A DNA stretch of 64,000 bases. Origin: Buxus sempervirens (taxonomy: Eukaryota > Streptophyta > Magnoliopsida > Buxales > Buxaceae). The DNA lies in the NCBI GenBank assembly GCA_947561395.2, contig OX387194.1, forward strand, positions 18,338,048 through 18,402,047. Reading direction: 5' to 3'. Both the position numbers and the translations under genes were made by a program. Each line of letters starts with the position of its first letter. Position 1 is the stretch's first letter. Shown piece after piece: positions 1 through 10,350 of this stretch. Under the pieces are notes generated by a model that was not told where the DNA came from, did not search any database, and worked only from the letters and a program-made list of their open reading frames with translations.

Positions 1-1138
1 TTCATCCTCCGGATGAATTTTTGAGTGATTCCAAAGACATGTGATAGATGGGTATGCCTATATTATATCTGGAAAATTTCGTCCACTTTCATGTAGCCAA
101 TTTTTGACACCATCTGTTCAAAGTTTGTAAGTCAGTTCAGCCCAGATTGCTGAACTTGCCGCTTTGATGGTGCACCGTTTGCTCAGTTTTAATCCGTTTT
201 GTGTGATTCTAATTTCTGAATTTTCCTTGAGAAGTCTATTTTCATTTCCAATTGGTTTCAGCAGATTTGGATCTGTTTTGTGCCTTGGGTGCTCAGTTGA
301 CTCAGAGGTGCTCGCTGGCATAGTCCAGAGCTAATCTGTGGTCTTCTGGGCCTGTTCCAGTAAGCACACAGGTCACATCTGGTTAGAGTTTGGTGTGAGG
401 TTTTTTTTCTTTGGAAAGATGACACCACATACTTCCCCCATACCAATTTTCATGGATTTTTATTGAGCCAAACTCCACGAATAGGATTTTGAAAATGCCT
501 ACTTAACACTTTTTCCAAGTTATAACAGCAAATTTTAGATGTGGATTTCTCTCTCATTTTAAGTCGGATGGAGCTGAATTTTTTACTGTATACTCTACTA
601 TGTACCAGTTTTCAAATGACATTGGTTTCAATGGATTTGAATTTAAATTGAGTGAGTTATGGTTAATCGAAGCTTTCCAGCTCTTTTGATCTAATTTCTC
701 CATATTTGCCTTAACTTGATTCTCTTCATTTTTACTTGGATTTCCCTTCACTCATGAAGTTTTAGAGGTGATGGATCCACAAAGAGAGTCTAAGCTCATT
801 AGACTTCTCATGTGGGATGGTCTCACACATTGTGCTTGTTATAAGCACCATTTTTTGTTTATTTTTATTAGCAAACAATCTCTAGCATAAGCAAGCATGT
901 GGCAACCGTCTTAGGCGGATGAGTGGGGGTGCCTAACACCTTCCCCCGCTCATAAATAATTCCCCTTACCCAATCTCTGGATTTTTCCATATATTAGAGC
1001 TACTTTGGCTCTATTTGGCTCTTATGAATATTTTGGTGTCCATTCACACCTTAAGATGGATGGTGGCGACTCTTACATTTATCGATCCCCGCGTGACGAT
1101 ATCGGAGGTCATCCTAGATGACAAATCCATGTCTCACA
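1..1138 (+). repeat. Element B 5' LTR, 3' portion
   Basis: Last 1138 bases of the 5' LTR, matching 43849-44986. It ends in TCTCACA, followed after two bases by the primer site. Near its end it carries the U5 stem (TCCAT at 1039-1043, ATGGA at 1056-1060) and a primer-site mimic TGGCGACTC at 1064-1072. The promoter and first-exon part of this LTR lies outside the window and is seen only in the 3' copy. Confidence 0.92.
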
Positions 1139-1140
1139 AC

Positions 1141-1158
1141 TGGCGACTCTGCTGGGGA
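1141..1158 (+). promoter_or_regulatory. Element B primer binding site (tRNA-Arg type)
   Basis: TGGCGACTCTGCTGGGGA begins two bases after the LTR end. It resembles the complement of the 3' end of plant tRNA-Arg(ACG), the primer reported for Ogre-type elements. The tRNA comparison is from memory and has about two mismatches. Confidence 0.8.
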
Positions 1159-2053
1159 TTTTTTGGAATTGAGCCATTTTTGTGTGCTTAACATGTTGGA
1201 TTGCTTTTATTTGATTGTTTGCTGTTTGGCTTGTTTGAGAAGCATGCTGATTTGAATGCCTCTTGTTTTTAGAGAATGCAAGACCCATGGAAATATGGCA
1301 TGTGATGTGTGTATGCCTTGATTATGTTTAGAACCATGATTAGGAAGGCCTAAGTAGCCTTACCATGCTAGATCACTATGTTTCAATGATAGCATGCTTT
1401 GATTTGTGATTAAATGTCATGAACATGAGATCTGAGTTCTTTTTGAGAGATGTTTTGAATATGTCAAGCATGCTCACCATGATTTATTTGCTTTTTTACA
1501 ACATGATAACATGCTTGCATGATGCTTGTGTGAATACATGTTTAGTATGAGCATGCTAGGTGTTTTTATTACTTTGTTTTACTCATGATTGTTTACTTTA
1601 GATATGATTCCCATATCATGCCTTGGTGAATGTGATTGCGCTTGCATGGCTACGAAAAAAGAGTGGCAAGGGTGGGATGTTGTGTTGAATGTGACCTTCT
1701 TTTTCAAATGCACTTGAGCACTTTTTTTATTTTTTACACAGCCTACCTATCACCTATAGGAAGTTGAACAAGAATGTGTGTAGCTTGGTGCACCGAGGTC
1801 GTTACTTCGGAAAGCGAAAGTGAAAACATTCACCTTAGAGACTTTGAGCCAATGATGTGATGACATGGTGGATCTAGAATTCTGGTCATACACTAGGCTT
1901 GAGCTCTAAGTTGCCAATAAGCTAAAACCCAAAACCCCTACGCGAAGGTGGAGAAACACCCTTTTGGCCAAAATAAACCAAATGCGATGGGAAAAGGGAT
2001 TGTAATGAGGGAAGGCCGTCTTGCATGGCTCAGGTGACCCCAGGTATGATATG
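1159..2053 (+). other. Element B leader, part 1 (noncoding)
   Basis: AT-rich untranslated leader between the primer site and the insertion point of A, with many CATG-containing words. No open frame or repeat array was found. It continues at 24801. The last five bases, ATATG (2049-2053), are duplicated at 24796-24800. Confidence 0.75.
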
Positions 2054-2627
2054 TGTAAGCACCTCATTTTTGCGCCCCCGAAAGAGCCGGAAATGCAAAC
2101 CCTGGTCAAAAAGTCAAACCCTGATGGGTCAAAATTTGACCTTTTGATCAAGTAATAATCTGCCACCTTGCCCTATACCATTGGATAGAGAATCTTGACA
2201 CGGTTCCAATGCAACTGAGTCTGTTGGAATCGGAGTCCGGATGAGGGTTCTGCGGGCGGTCAAACTGGAGGATGAGCCGAAAGTTGACTTTTCCTCGAAC
2301 CCCGTGCCAAGTGCTTAACCCTATGTCATTGAATAGAGGGATCCAAGATGAGTTCAACGTAATTGAGTTTGCCCAAACCGGAGATCAGATGAAAGAGATA
2401 TGAGCTGTCGAAGTTTCCGGGTAGCAAAAGCCAGAAACTGCACACGTGGCGCAAGAACTGCACACGTGGTTGCCAACGCAGCAAAATATCTCGGGGGCTA
2501 AATCTTAAATATCTAAAAAATCTCAAGGACTAAACAAAAATTCGTGCGGGGTAATCCGTAGATATCCAAAAGTGTCGAATCGGTCGAATCGGTCAAGTCG
2601 AAGGGCAAATCCGTAATTTTTTGATTT

Positions 2628-2873
2628 GTATCCGGTCAAATATACCGGATACACATACCCTTGTGTATATTCGGACTCCAAGGCCGGATACGAAGATTTG
2701 CTCGGCAAGATTCGCGCCGATTCTCCGACAAATTCGCGGCGGAAATCAATTTTGCCAATTATTATGTTTTGTATCCGGACTCCAAGACCGGATACAAAGG
2801 CAACTTAATGTATCCGGACTTGGAGTCCGGATACACATGATATATAGTGTATCCGGACTCCAAGTCCTGATAC
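2628..2873 (+). repeat. Cluster of five 25-bp palindromes upstream of the A promoter
   Basis: Units of form GTATCCGG-N9-CCGGATAC at 2628-2652, about 2666-2691 (imperfect), 2771-2795, 2810-2834 and 2849-2873. The last ends 13 bases before the TATA box. The 3' LTR repeats the cluster. Confidence 0.85.
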
Positions 2874-2885
2874 ATTAAGTTTTTT

Positions 2886-2893
2886 TATAAAAG
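2886..2893 (+). promoter_or_regulatory. Element A TATA box
   Basis: TATAAAAG in a T-rich context followed by GGGGGCAGCAGCCCCC, which can itself fold. It is repeated at 21796-21803 in the 3' LTR. It would place the transcription start near 2915-2920. Confidence 0.6.
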
Positions 2894-4924
2894 GGGGCAG
2901 CAGCCCCCTTTCCAATGGTTGGTGGTTTCCATTGTTCTTAGACCTCCTTGCCCGACCTTTGCTCATTGGAACCTTCCTTCTCCAGCACCCATTGACCTCC
3001 ACCACCTTCCCACCACCACCCCAAGGCAGCTCCACCCCTTCTCCTCCTCCTTCCTCCTCAACTCTCACTCACCAAGTGTCAAGAAGGAGAGGTTGCTTGC
3101 TGTAGTTGTTGGAGAGGAGGCTTCCAGCTGCTGTTTGGTCTCAAAGAGGTGTCTCCCCACTGCCAAGAAGACCAACAACCATCAGGTATAGCCTCTTATC
3201 ACCCTTTGATATACATATATGAAAATGGAAGCTTTTCCAAGTGTTTAGAAAGCCAAGGTTCTCCTTGGTTGGAATCTGTCTCTAGTACTAATCCTACGTG
3301 CATTATCTTCTCATCTTCACCGCATGCAAGTCTCCAAGTAAGGGGGATGCCTACGATTGGTTCCTTGGGAGCATGAGCTTTCTTCCTACATGTTTATAGT
3401 ACTCACAAGGCACTGTTTTGGGCTTCTTCCCAAGCATTTCCGCAAGGAACCTGTTCTTCACTTACCACATCCAGTGTACCCCCAAAGTAACCCCCCATTC
3501 CCTTTCAAAATTGGTTTTTTTTTTTGTTTTATCCTTCATTGCTTTGGTCCTATCACTTTTCTGGGTGTCTTTGCTAGCCGTGCCATTATGTTGTTTGCTA
3601 TTTTTTGTTTGTGGTTGCACAGGCAGCATGTTCTCTAACCTCCAGTAGCATACCCCTGTTCTAATTGTTGCTTGCTGCCCCATGCCATTGTTATGCTCCC
3701 CCACCTATGGTTTGGTTGCTGCCCCACTAAGCTACATGATAGTAATTTTCACATATTAGCATGCCTAACTAGCCCTTTTAGCTTTTCTGTTTTAAACCTT
3801 GCCAACACCTCTCATGTCCCTCTAAGGTGGTTTCTTTTTACTATATGTATGTGAGCATGCTCCCCACAACCCCCTAGTAATGGCTCGCTCAAGTTGCTGC
3901 TGGGGGACAGCGGTAAGCCGAGATGCTATGGCTGTCCCCGTTAAGTTTGCCAACCCAAAGACCTAAGCTCCTTCAAGCCTAGCCCGCTAACCCACAGCCA
4001 TGTTCTTTTCTTTTATTGGTGGTCCCTGATTTCTTTTTTCTAGATAGAGATGCATGCCTTCTTTCCTTGGTTCTTTGATGTTTTTTTTATATATATGTAT
4101 GGGTATGATCCTTTCCCCCAAGAACTGGCTGCGTGCCTTTGTGCGTCAATGCCTGCCCCACAATTCCTTTGCCCTTCGCTGTATTTTTGTGCATATGAGC
4201 ATGTTCCTTCTTCTCCTAAAGCCCACTGTTTAATCACTTTGAAACCCCCAAGACCTTCTGAGATAGCTTGCTGTCCCAGCAGGCATGCCCATACCCCAGC
4301 ACCTCTAGGATAGCCTCCTCCCAAGCCTAAGAATGAAGGCCATTCCCTCCGCAATCCCCATGCACCACCCCCCTTAGCTGTGTTCTTGGCCATTGTATAT
4401 TAGCTGCTGTTGTTACACTTATTGCTGCTCCATGGTTTTGAACATTGGAGTTCGTGTTAGGTTAGTGTAGCATGGGTCATTTAATTGCCAGATTTGGGTT
4501 GCCATTGATGGACGGAGGGAAAAACACCCGGGTAGGGGTGCAAAGACCCCTACCTTGCTGCTGTTGTGTTGCTGAGAAAAGCAATGGGGGCAGCAACTCT
4601 CATGCCCCCTCTTCTTTGTGTTCTTGCTGGAGATTACAAAGGGAAGCCAAACAAGGCTCCGCCCTCAAACCTGAACCAATGTGGGCCTACCCGAGGGCCC
4701 ACATGACTTGTGAAAATCCCTAGGAACCCCTTTGAAACAACCCCTATGGCCTAACCCCAAAAAAAGGGCATTTTTAAGGTAATCCGGCAACTCAGGCCGG
4801 ATCACCTAGGGCCTGTGTGTATCCGGCCACTAAGGCCGGATACATGATAAAAAATGCAATTTTTATGATTTTGTGTTCTTGGCCGGATTTTGCGATGATC
4901 TTTACTAAACCAGGCAAGCCAACC

Positions 4925-4949
4925 GGGTTTCCGGGTCACCCGGAAACCC
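4925..4949 (+). repeat. Perfect 25-bp inverted repeat in the A 5' LTR
   Basis: GGGTTTCCGGGT, one base, then ACCCGGAAACCC. The same repeat is present in C (50869-50893 and 61916-61940). In A's 3' LTR one 12-base arm is missing, leaving 23835-23846. Confidence 0.9.
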
Positions 4950-5831
4950 AACATGGGACCTGGACTACCGGTCCAATTTGGAACAGTTAGTGGGCCTTCC
5001 AACGGGGCCCACCAAGCCCAATAAACTTCTTATGCATGCAACTAAGCAACTTAGAGTAATTAATTGAATCGAGTGGGCCAAGCTTAATGTGGCCCACCCC
5101 AAACCCATTTTGTGCAACAATGATATGTTGTGGATTGCATGGTTTGGCCGAGACCTAGGGCTAGGGCCTATCGGGCCCGCCAAGGCCCATTAACCTAACC
5201 AAGGAAGGGTGCGAACCCTAAGCCTCAAGGAACTGGGCTTTTTAAGCCCAAATTTGGACTACGGGCCCCAAGCCCAACATCCAACCCACCTGGGTGAATT
5301 TAAATAAAATAAATTAAAGACATTTTGGCAACCAACATGGGGGCCCACCCAGGGGCCCGCAAATCAATGCCGGCCCGCTCCTTGCATGGAAATCACTTAA
5401 GTATCCAACTGGAACAAACTAAATAAAACCAACACACTTAACCAAAGCCCACAGGGCCTCATAGACTTAGACAGAGGCCCACATGGGCACATGGGCTTAC
5501 CCAAGCCCGCCAAGGACACCGTGGGCCTTCCAACGGGGCCCACCCAATCAGACTCAGACAATTTAAGTTAAGCAAAGATAAAATCAACTAAAGGGACCCA
5601 TACCACTCAGGTGGTCCCGCCAAGACCTAACTTAAATACCTGCTGGATTAGGAATCGGGTGAGAACCAAGCAAAAGAGCTGACTCAAACCAGGGAACCCA
5701 CGGGACCCGTCATCCGACGGGGTGGACTGGGGTGTCTACGGACTTCCCCAGACCACAACCGAGAACCAAACTTAGAATCTCAAGCCGCAGACCAAAAAGC
5801 CCTAAATAGACAAGATTAGGCACCCAGGTGT

Positions 5832-5863
5832 CCGCCTGCACCCCATCAGGCGGTGGCGACTCC
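5832..5863 (+). other. U5 hairpin with primer-site mimic (element A)
   Basis: Stem CCGCCTG (5832-5838) with CAGGCGG (5847-5853), immediately followed by TGGCGACTCC (5854-5863), a copy of the start of the primer site found 48 bases downstream. Confidence 0.75.
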
Positions 5864-5901
5864 GAATTACCCCGTGCCACATTTCCCACGCGCGCACAGC
5901 C

Positions 5902-5919
5902 TGGCGACTCTGCTGGGGA
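5902..5919 (+). promoter_or_regulatory. Element A primer binding site (tRNA-Arg type)
   Basis: TGGCGACTCTGCTGGGGA starting three bases after the LTR end, identical to the site in B and C. Confidence 0.85.
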
Positions 5920-7448
5920 CCACTCAGCCCAGTATGACCCTGCTTAGACTGAGTCAGCTTAAGAGGGAATTAGTGGATATTTAGGAACTCTTGCTACCCT
6001 ATATAGCAAGGCATAGAATACACGTAGCTACGTATTCTGGGGAGTCCTGCCACAAGGACGTGATAATTGCCTAAGGCAAGTGGAATTTAAGTGGTCCCCT
6101 GTGACCCTCCACTTACCTGGGGATTCTCCCAGGACATCATAAAACGTGCCAATTCTGCACCTTACTATACGAGGCAGTAGGGATTCCTTTATCACCTAAA
6201 TCCAGACAAAACTCACCCGTATAGGCACAGCACGCAGCCCAACTGCACACACGGGCACACCACCACACCGTGGATGGATGATTACATAAATTTAAAAATT
6301 TTAATTCCCGCATTTGCATGATAAAACTGCGTGGGGTGACACGCACGAGGGAGACTGCGTGGATGATCCGACCTTTGATAGATGAGTGAATCGGATACTG
6401 CTACTTCTTTACCAAAACTTAGACCTCTCTAGCAGCGTACCCTTCTTCTTACTATGAACTGATCTTTGGGATGGTATTAGCACCTACGCTCCCGTGGCTT
6501 GCCGGGGAAAGCAGGGTAAACCCATCCCCCCAGTTTTCTGGAGTCCATTAGCACCACTGGTTTCTTGCCGTGGCACGCGAGGATCCAGTACTGGTCCAGA
6601 CCCTTGTAGGCTTATGTCTCGGGCTGGGTATCCTTCCCCACCTAACGTTTCTGAATGAACCTTGCGTTGAGCATGAGAGGGTGAGTAGGATGTGAATGAT
6701 GATTAAAATTGAAATAAAATCCGGAGTCCATTTGGGGCAGCAACCCCCGTTCTTCGCATCCAATTGAGTAAACCCTAGATGCTGGGCTACCTCGGCCCTA
6801 GCTTAGGAAGCTCACCTAATTCTTGATCAGGGGAACCACCTCAGATCCATGCATGGAGTCCTGTATGCTATGGGTCTTGACCCATTAGAGTCCGCTGGGA
6901 GCACTTTAAGTCCAGATTGGTCTTTTAGAGCAGACGAAAGCCGGCCAGATCAGACAAACAGATGAAAGCATGCCAGATCAGAACATGGGCACTAAACCCT
7001 AGAATTAGGATTTTTAGCCTACCCACTTTGAAAGCAATTTGTATCCTCCCTTTTGGCTCCCAACAGCCTTAAGGATGAATTCTTTGCAACTTTTGTAAAT
7101 ATCTTGTAAAAATTCGCCCTCGATGGCAAGCTGTAATTTCGCTAGGGTCCGACACCGAAAGCAGATGAAAGAACAGATGAAAGACAGAAAGACTGATCGG
7201 GACTTGAATGTGCTCCTCTATACAAGTATGTCTAGGAGTCGCGCCTTCATTGGCGCCAACCCTTAGGACCACACACCATGTGTGCTCAAGTTAAATTCCG
7301 CATTGCTTTGTTCTTTCTCCATTTGGTGAAGCATGTTAGAACTGCTAATGGTTATCTCCTTTGCTTAAGATTATGCATGTCTTAGGACTAACTTAGAGTC
7401 TTGGTGTGGAACCCTAATTTGACTCGGAACTTTGATCGGATAGTTGGT
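5920..7448 (+). other. Element A leader between primer site and ORF1 (noncoding)
   Basis: Untranslated leader. Most of it is alignable by eye to C's leader (51878-53210), for example the block GGTCCCCTGTGACCCTCCAC near 6092 and the GCACCACTGGTTTCTTGCCG block near 6550. No coding frame is supported. Confidence 0.75.
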
Positions 7449-8882
7449 ATGGCATCTTCATCCTCATCTGAGAGAACCCGTTTCCCTAGGATAGAGAAGT
7501 ACGCCTGGGATACCCCCTGGATCCGTTCTTGGACAAGGCAGCTCCAAGGGAGTGAGTAGATTGAATGGGAGCACAAATACCACATGGGACAGACTTTGTC
7601 CCTGTTAAATGTGCCGATTAACTGGGACATGATCCAAGCGGCATTGCTTTTCTGGGATACCCAGCTTTCAGTATTTCGATTCGGGGTCAATGAGTTGACT
7701 CCCACAATTGAGGAACTTGACCTGTTCCTCCGATTTCGTGACTTAGGAGAACCTGCTAGGCCAAGTCTCAAAGAAAGTTACAAGAATGAAGCTTGTGTTT
7801 TCTTTGGCCTCTCAAGGGGAGAATTTCAGACCTTAGGAGGTGACAAATCATTTACTCGGGTCTCTAAAACATTCCTAGCTGAGAAAATGAGAAACAAAAA
7901 GCAGGAAAGACCCCGGGCTTGGTTTGACACCTTCACCCTTGTGGTTCTGTCACAAATCTTCTTTCCAACTGGGGGAGACACCATTAATTTGGCCCTCATG
8001 GAAATTGTGGATCAACTCAGGGCAGGGTACCGAATCATGCCACTGATCCTAGCTCAACTGTTCCATTCCCTGACTTTGTCCAAAAACGGAACTCGGAGGT
8101 TTCAAGGGTGCGCTCCCCTTCTCCACATTTGGCTGCAAGACCACCTGACGGTGTCATCACCCGTTAGTGCATATTACAAGGCAACCGGCAACAACATCTA
8201 TTGGTTGGCTCAAAGAGAGATCAAACCAGACCTATCCGCCCGTGAGGATTGGTTTAACCACTTTCTCCACCTGAAGGGAGAAACGGACATCAGATGGTGG
8301 GGTACATACAACATCCCCTACATCCCCATCATAGCTTTCAAGAAAAGAGAGGGGCTTTCCCTGATAGGACTCACCCATGCCGTGCCATACTATCCGATTC
8401 GGGTTCTGAGACAGTTTGGGAAACCGCAGGGAATCCCGGTCAAGGATGACATGAGCAGTTTGATTGGTCCACTCACCAAGGGGTTAAGGACACAACTGCT
8501 GGCGGAATGGAAGACAGTTTGCATATATCGAGAAGATGTCTTCATCGAATCGCACTTTCGAGACTACGAGCAATGGATAGCTCGGGAATTTGGCCATGAC
8601 GGCCCCCCACCTCTTCAGTCTGTCGCATCAGGTGACATTCCAGTTCCGCCCCCTAACACATATAGGGACAGGGTGGCCGAACTGCAAGAGACTCACTCCC
8701 GTATCCATTCAGCTTATGTGGATTCGGAACGGGAGAGCAGGCAGGCCAATACGGCCTTGCAACACGCAATGGAATTAGTGCGCAAGCGCGCTGAGGAGGA
8801 CCGACGTCTGCGGAACAAGCTTCTGCGAGCCTTGAGGAGGCAGGATGTGTCCTCCCACTATGATGATGACCAACCTAGCTAG
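7449..8882 (+). pseudogene. Ogre ORF1: accessory protein related to plant mobile domain, one nonsense codon
   Basis: Accessory ORF upstream of gag, as known for Ogre elements; its function is unknown. The ATG at 7449 runs in frame to the TAG at 8880-8882 (about 477 codons) but meets an in-frame TAG at 7557-7559; the frame reopens with an ATG at 7584. I chose 7449 because the MAS-S start matches that of the homologous antisense gene in element B (ATG at 37309). The body has WDMIQAALLFWD, FGVNELTPTIEELDLFL and a later RVLRQFGKPQGIPV segment, all alignable to the B gene. The general layout (W...LTPTI-E-D) recalls plant-mobile-domain proteins. The C-terminus, from about 8670, is a charged coiled coil. 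The copy is intronless at the position where the B homologue has an intron. Confidence 0.75.
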
Positions 8883-9230
8883 ACTTTGGCTTTGTTGTAT
8901 TTTGCCATGAATGATGATGTACTTTGTGCCGTGACGGCGCCTTTTGATTAAAGCATGAATTTATTTCTACTTTGCTACATATTGTGCAAACTTAATAAGA
9001 ACAAGAGATAAAATAATTAATTCCCTCCAATAGGGCAAATCGGTCTCCGACAGACCACCTCTCTCCAGATAATTGCAATGTGCTTGGTCGCTGCGACCAC
9101 CTAATTTCCTTTGATTGCATCTCTCTCATTGAGATCGCCAAACCCGGCAAGTGTTTAAAAAACACCCGAGACTTTGAGCTCAGATCACACCCGTCTGCAT
9201 CTTTTCAAGATCATACGGTCAAACCTGTAG
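8883..9230 (+). other. Spacer between ORF1 and the repeat arrays
   Basis: Noncoding, AT-rich after the ORF1 stop. No open frame, palindrome cluster or repeat was seen. Confidence 0.6.
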
Positions 9231-9665
9231 GGCACCGAAGCCGCCGACGGATGAGTCGGATATTGGTGGAGGAGCGTCCTGGCATAGCCAACCCCTTTCA
9301 GTGACACCAAAGCCGCCGGTGATTGAATCGGATATTGGCTGCGGAGCGTCCGGGTACTACTAGCCGAATTCTTAGGGCACCGAAGCAGCCGATGGATGAG
9401 TCGGATATTGGTGGAGGAGCGTCCTGGCATAGCCTACCCCTTTCAGGGACACCAAAGCCACCGGTGATTGAATCGGATATTGGTTGCGGAGCGTCTGGGT
9501 ACTACTAGCCGAATTCTTAGGGCACCGAAGCCGCCGATGGATGAGTCGGATATTGGTGGAGGGGCGTCCTGGCATAGCCTACCCCTTTTAGTGACACCAA
9601 AGCCGCCGGTGAGTGAATCGGATATTGGCTGCGGAGCATCCGGGTACTACTAGCCGAATCTTTGT
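9231..9665 (+). repeat. Three 145-bp tandem repeats, each a dimer
   Basis: Units start GGCACCGAAG at 9231, 9376 and 9521, with an exact 145-base period. Each unit contains two diverged halves of about 72 bases, both with (A/G)TCGGATATTGG and GCGGAGCGTC or GGAGGAGCGTC. Noncoding. Confidence 0.9.
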
Positions 9666-9792
9666 ATCGCCGAGACCCCCGACGAGTGAGTTAGGATTTG
9701 GTTAAGGCAACCCTGAGTGCTGTTCTTCAGTCCCCTTTCTGAGACCTTGATTGGTCCAACCCTGTGATTCTGAGCTCAAACAAAACCCCTTA

Positions 9793-10233
9793 AATTGAAG
9801 GTTCTCTTTCCTTGCCTAAACAGCTAAAATAGATTAGTTCAACCGGGTTCTCTTTCCCAGTCGCTTCCAAGCGACTAAAATAGATCAGCTTTTAGAAAAT
9901 AGGGTTCTCTTTCCCAGTCGCTTCCGAGCGGCTAAAATAGATCAGCTTTCGAAAAAAACAGGGTTCTCTTTCCCAGTCGCTTCTGAGCGGTTGAAATAGA
10001 TCAGCTTCCAAAAAAAGTAGGGTTCTCTCTCCCAGTTACCTGCGGGTAGCTAAAATAGATTCGGTCATTAGGGTTCTCTTCCCCGGTCGTCTTAGGATAG
10101 CCAAAATAGATCAGTCTTCTAAATTCCTTAAGGTTCTCTTTCCTTGTTACCTACGGGTAACTAAAATAGATCATTTGATTCGAAACCAGGTTCTCTTCCC
10201 TTGTTGCCTTAGGGTAGCTAAAATAGACCAGTT
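9793..10233 (+). repeat. Pre-gag array of about eight hairpin units
   Basis: Units of about 50-60 bases with GGTTCTCTTTCC, a short stem-loop, then CTAAAATAGATCA. Stem arms vary together: GTCGCT/AGCGAC, GTTACC/GGTAAC and GTTACC/GGTAGC (a G-U pair). Several loops are TCCG, TGCG or TACG, which fit the UNCG class. Related units occur before gag in element C. Confidence 0.85.
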
Positions 10234-10350
10234 AGTCAAATCATATCATAAAACAAAAAAATAAATAAATAAATGAATAAATTCAATCAGATAAAATTGT
10301 GTAATCAATTTGTGTAATATTGCACTAATGCCTGCGAATTGTCCCATCAG

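Larger units (their letters stand above)
2054..5898 (+). repeat. Element A 5' LTR
   Basis: 3845-base LTR from TGTAAGCACCTCATTTTTGC to GCGCACA, nearly identical to 20974-24795. It holds a cluster of 25-base palindromes (2628-2873), a TATA box, a possible splice donor CAG|GTATAG after 3185, two more palindromes (4778-4843), a perfect inverted repeat (4925-4949), GGGCCC-rich hairpins and the U5 stem with primer mimic (5832-5863). Short frames inside it have no recognisable product. Confidence 0.95.

Noticed and set aside
3185-3186. LTR donor of A joined to gag as a proven LTR start exon
   Set aside because: Splice-like motifs exist and the frame is open, but no in-frame ATG lies in the A or C LTR exon, so only the B case is put forward.
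2919-4393. Several 60-120 codon frames inside the A and C LTRs
   Set aside because: No domain or conserved start, both strands open in parallel, and low-complexity composition. At most one could be an untranslated or spliced leader exon.
2054-5898. Apparent segmental duplication of 2.05-5.9 kb at 21-24.8 kb, and of 48.5-51.9 kb at 59.5-62.9 kb
   Set aside because: They are LTR pairs with target duplications, a primer site after the first and a polypurine tract before the second.
9231-10233. CRISPR-like array
   Set aside because: The repeats are direct, degenerate and without unique spacers of constant length; they are tandem repeats in a plant retrotransposon leader.
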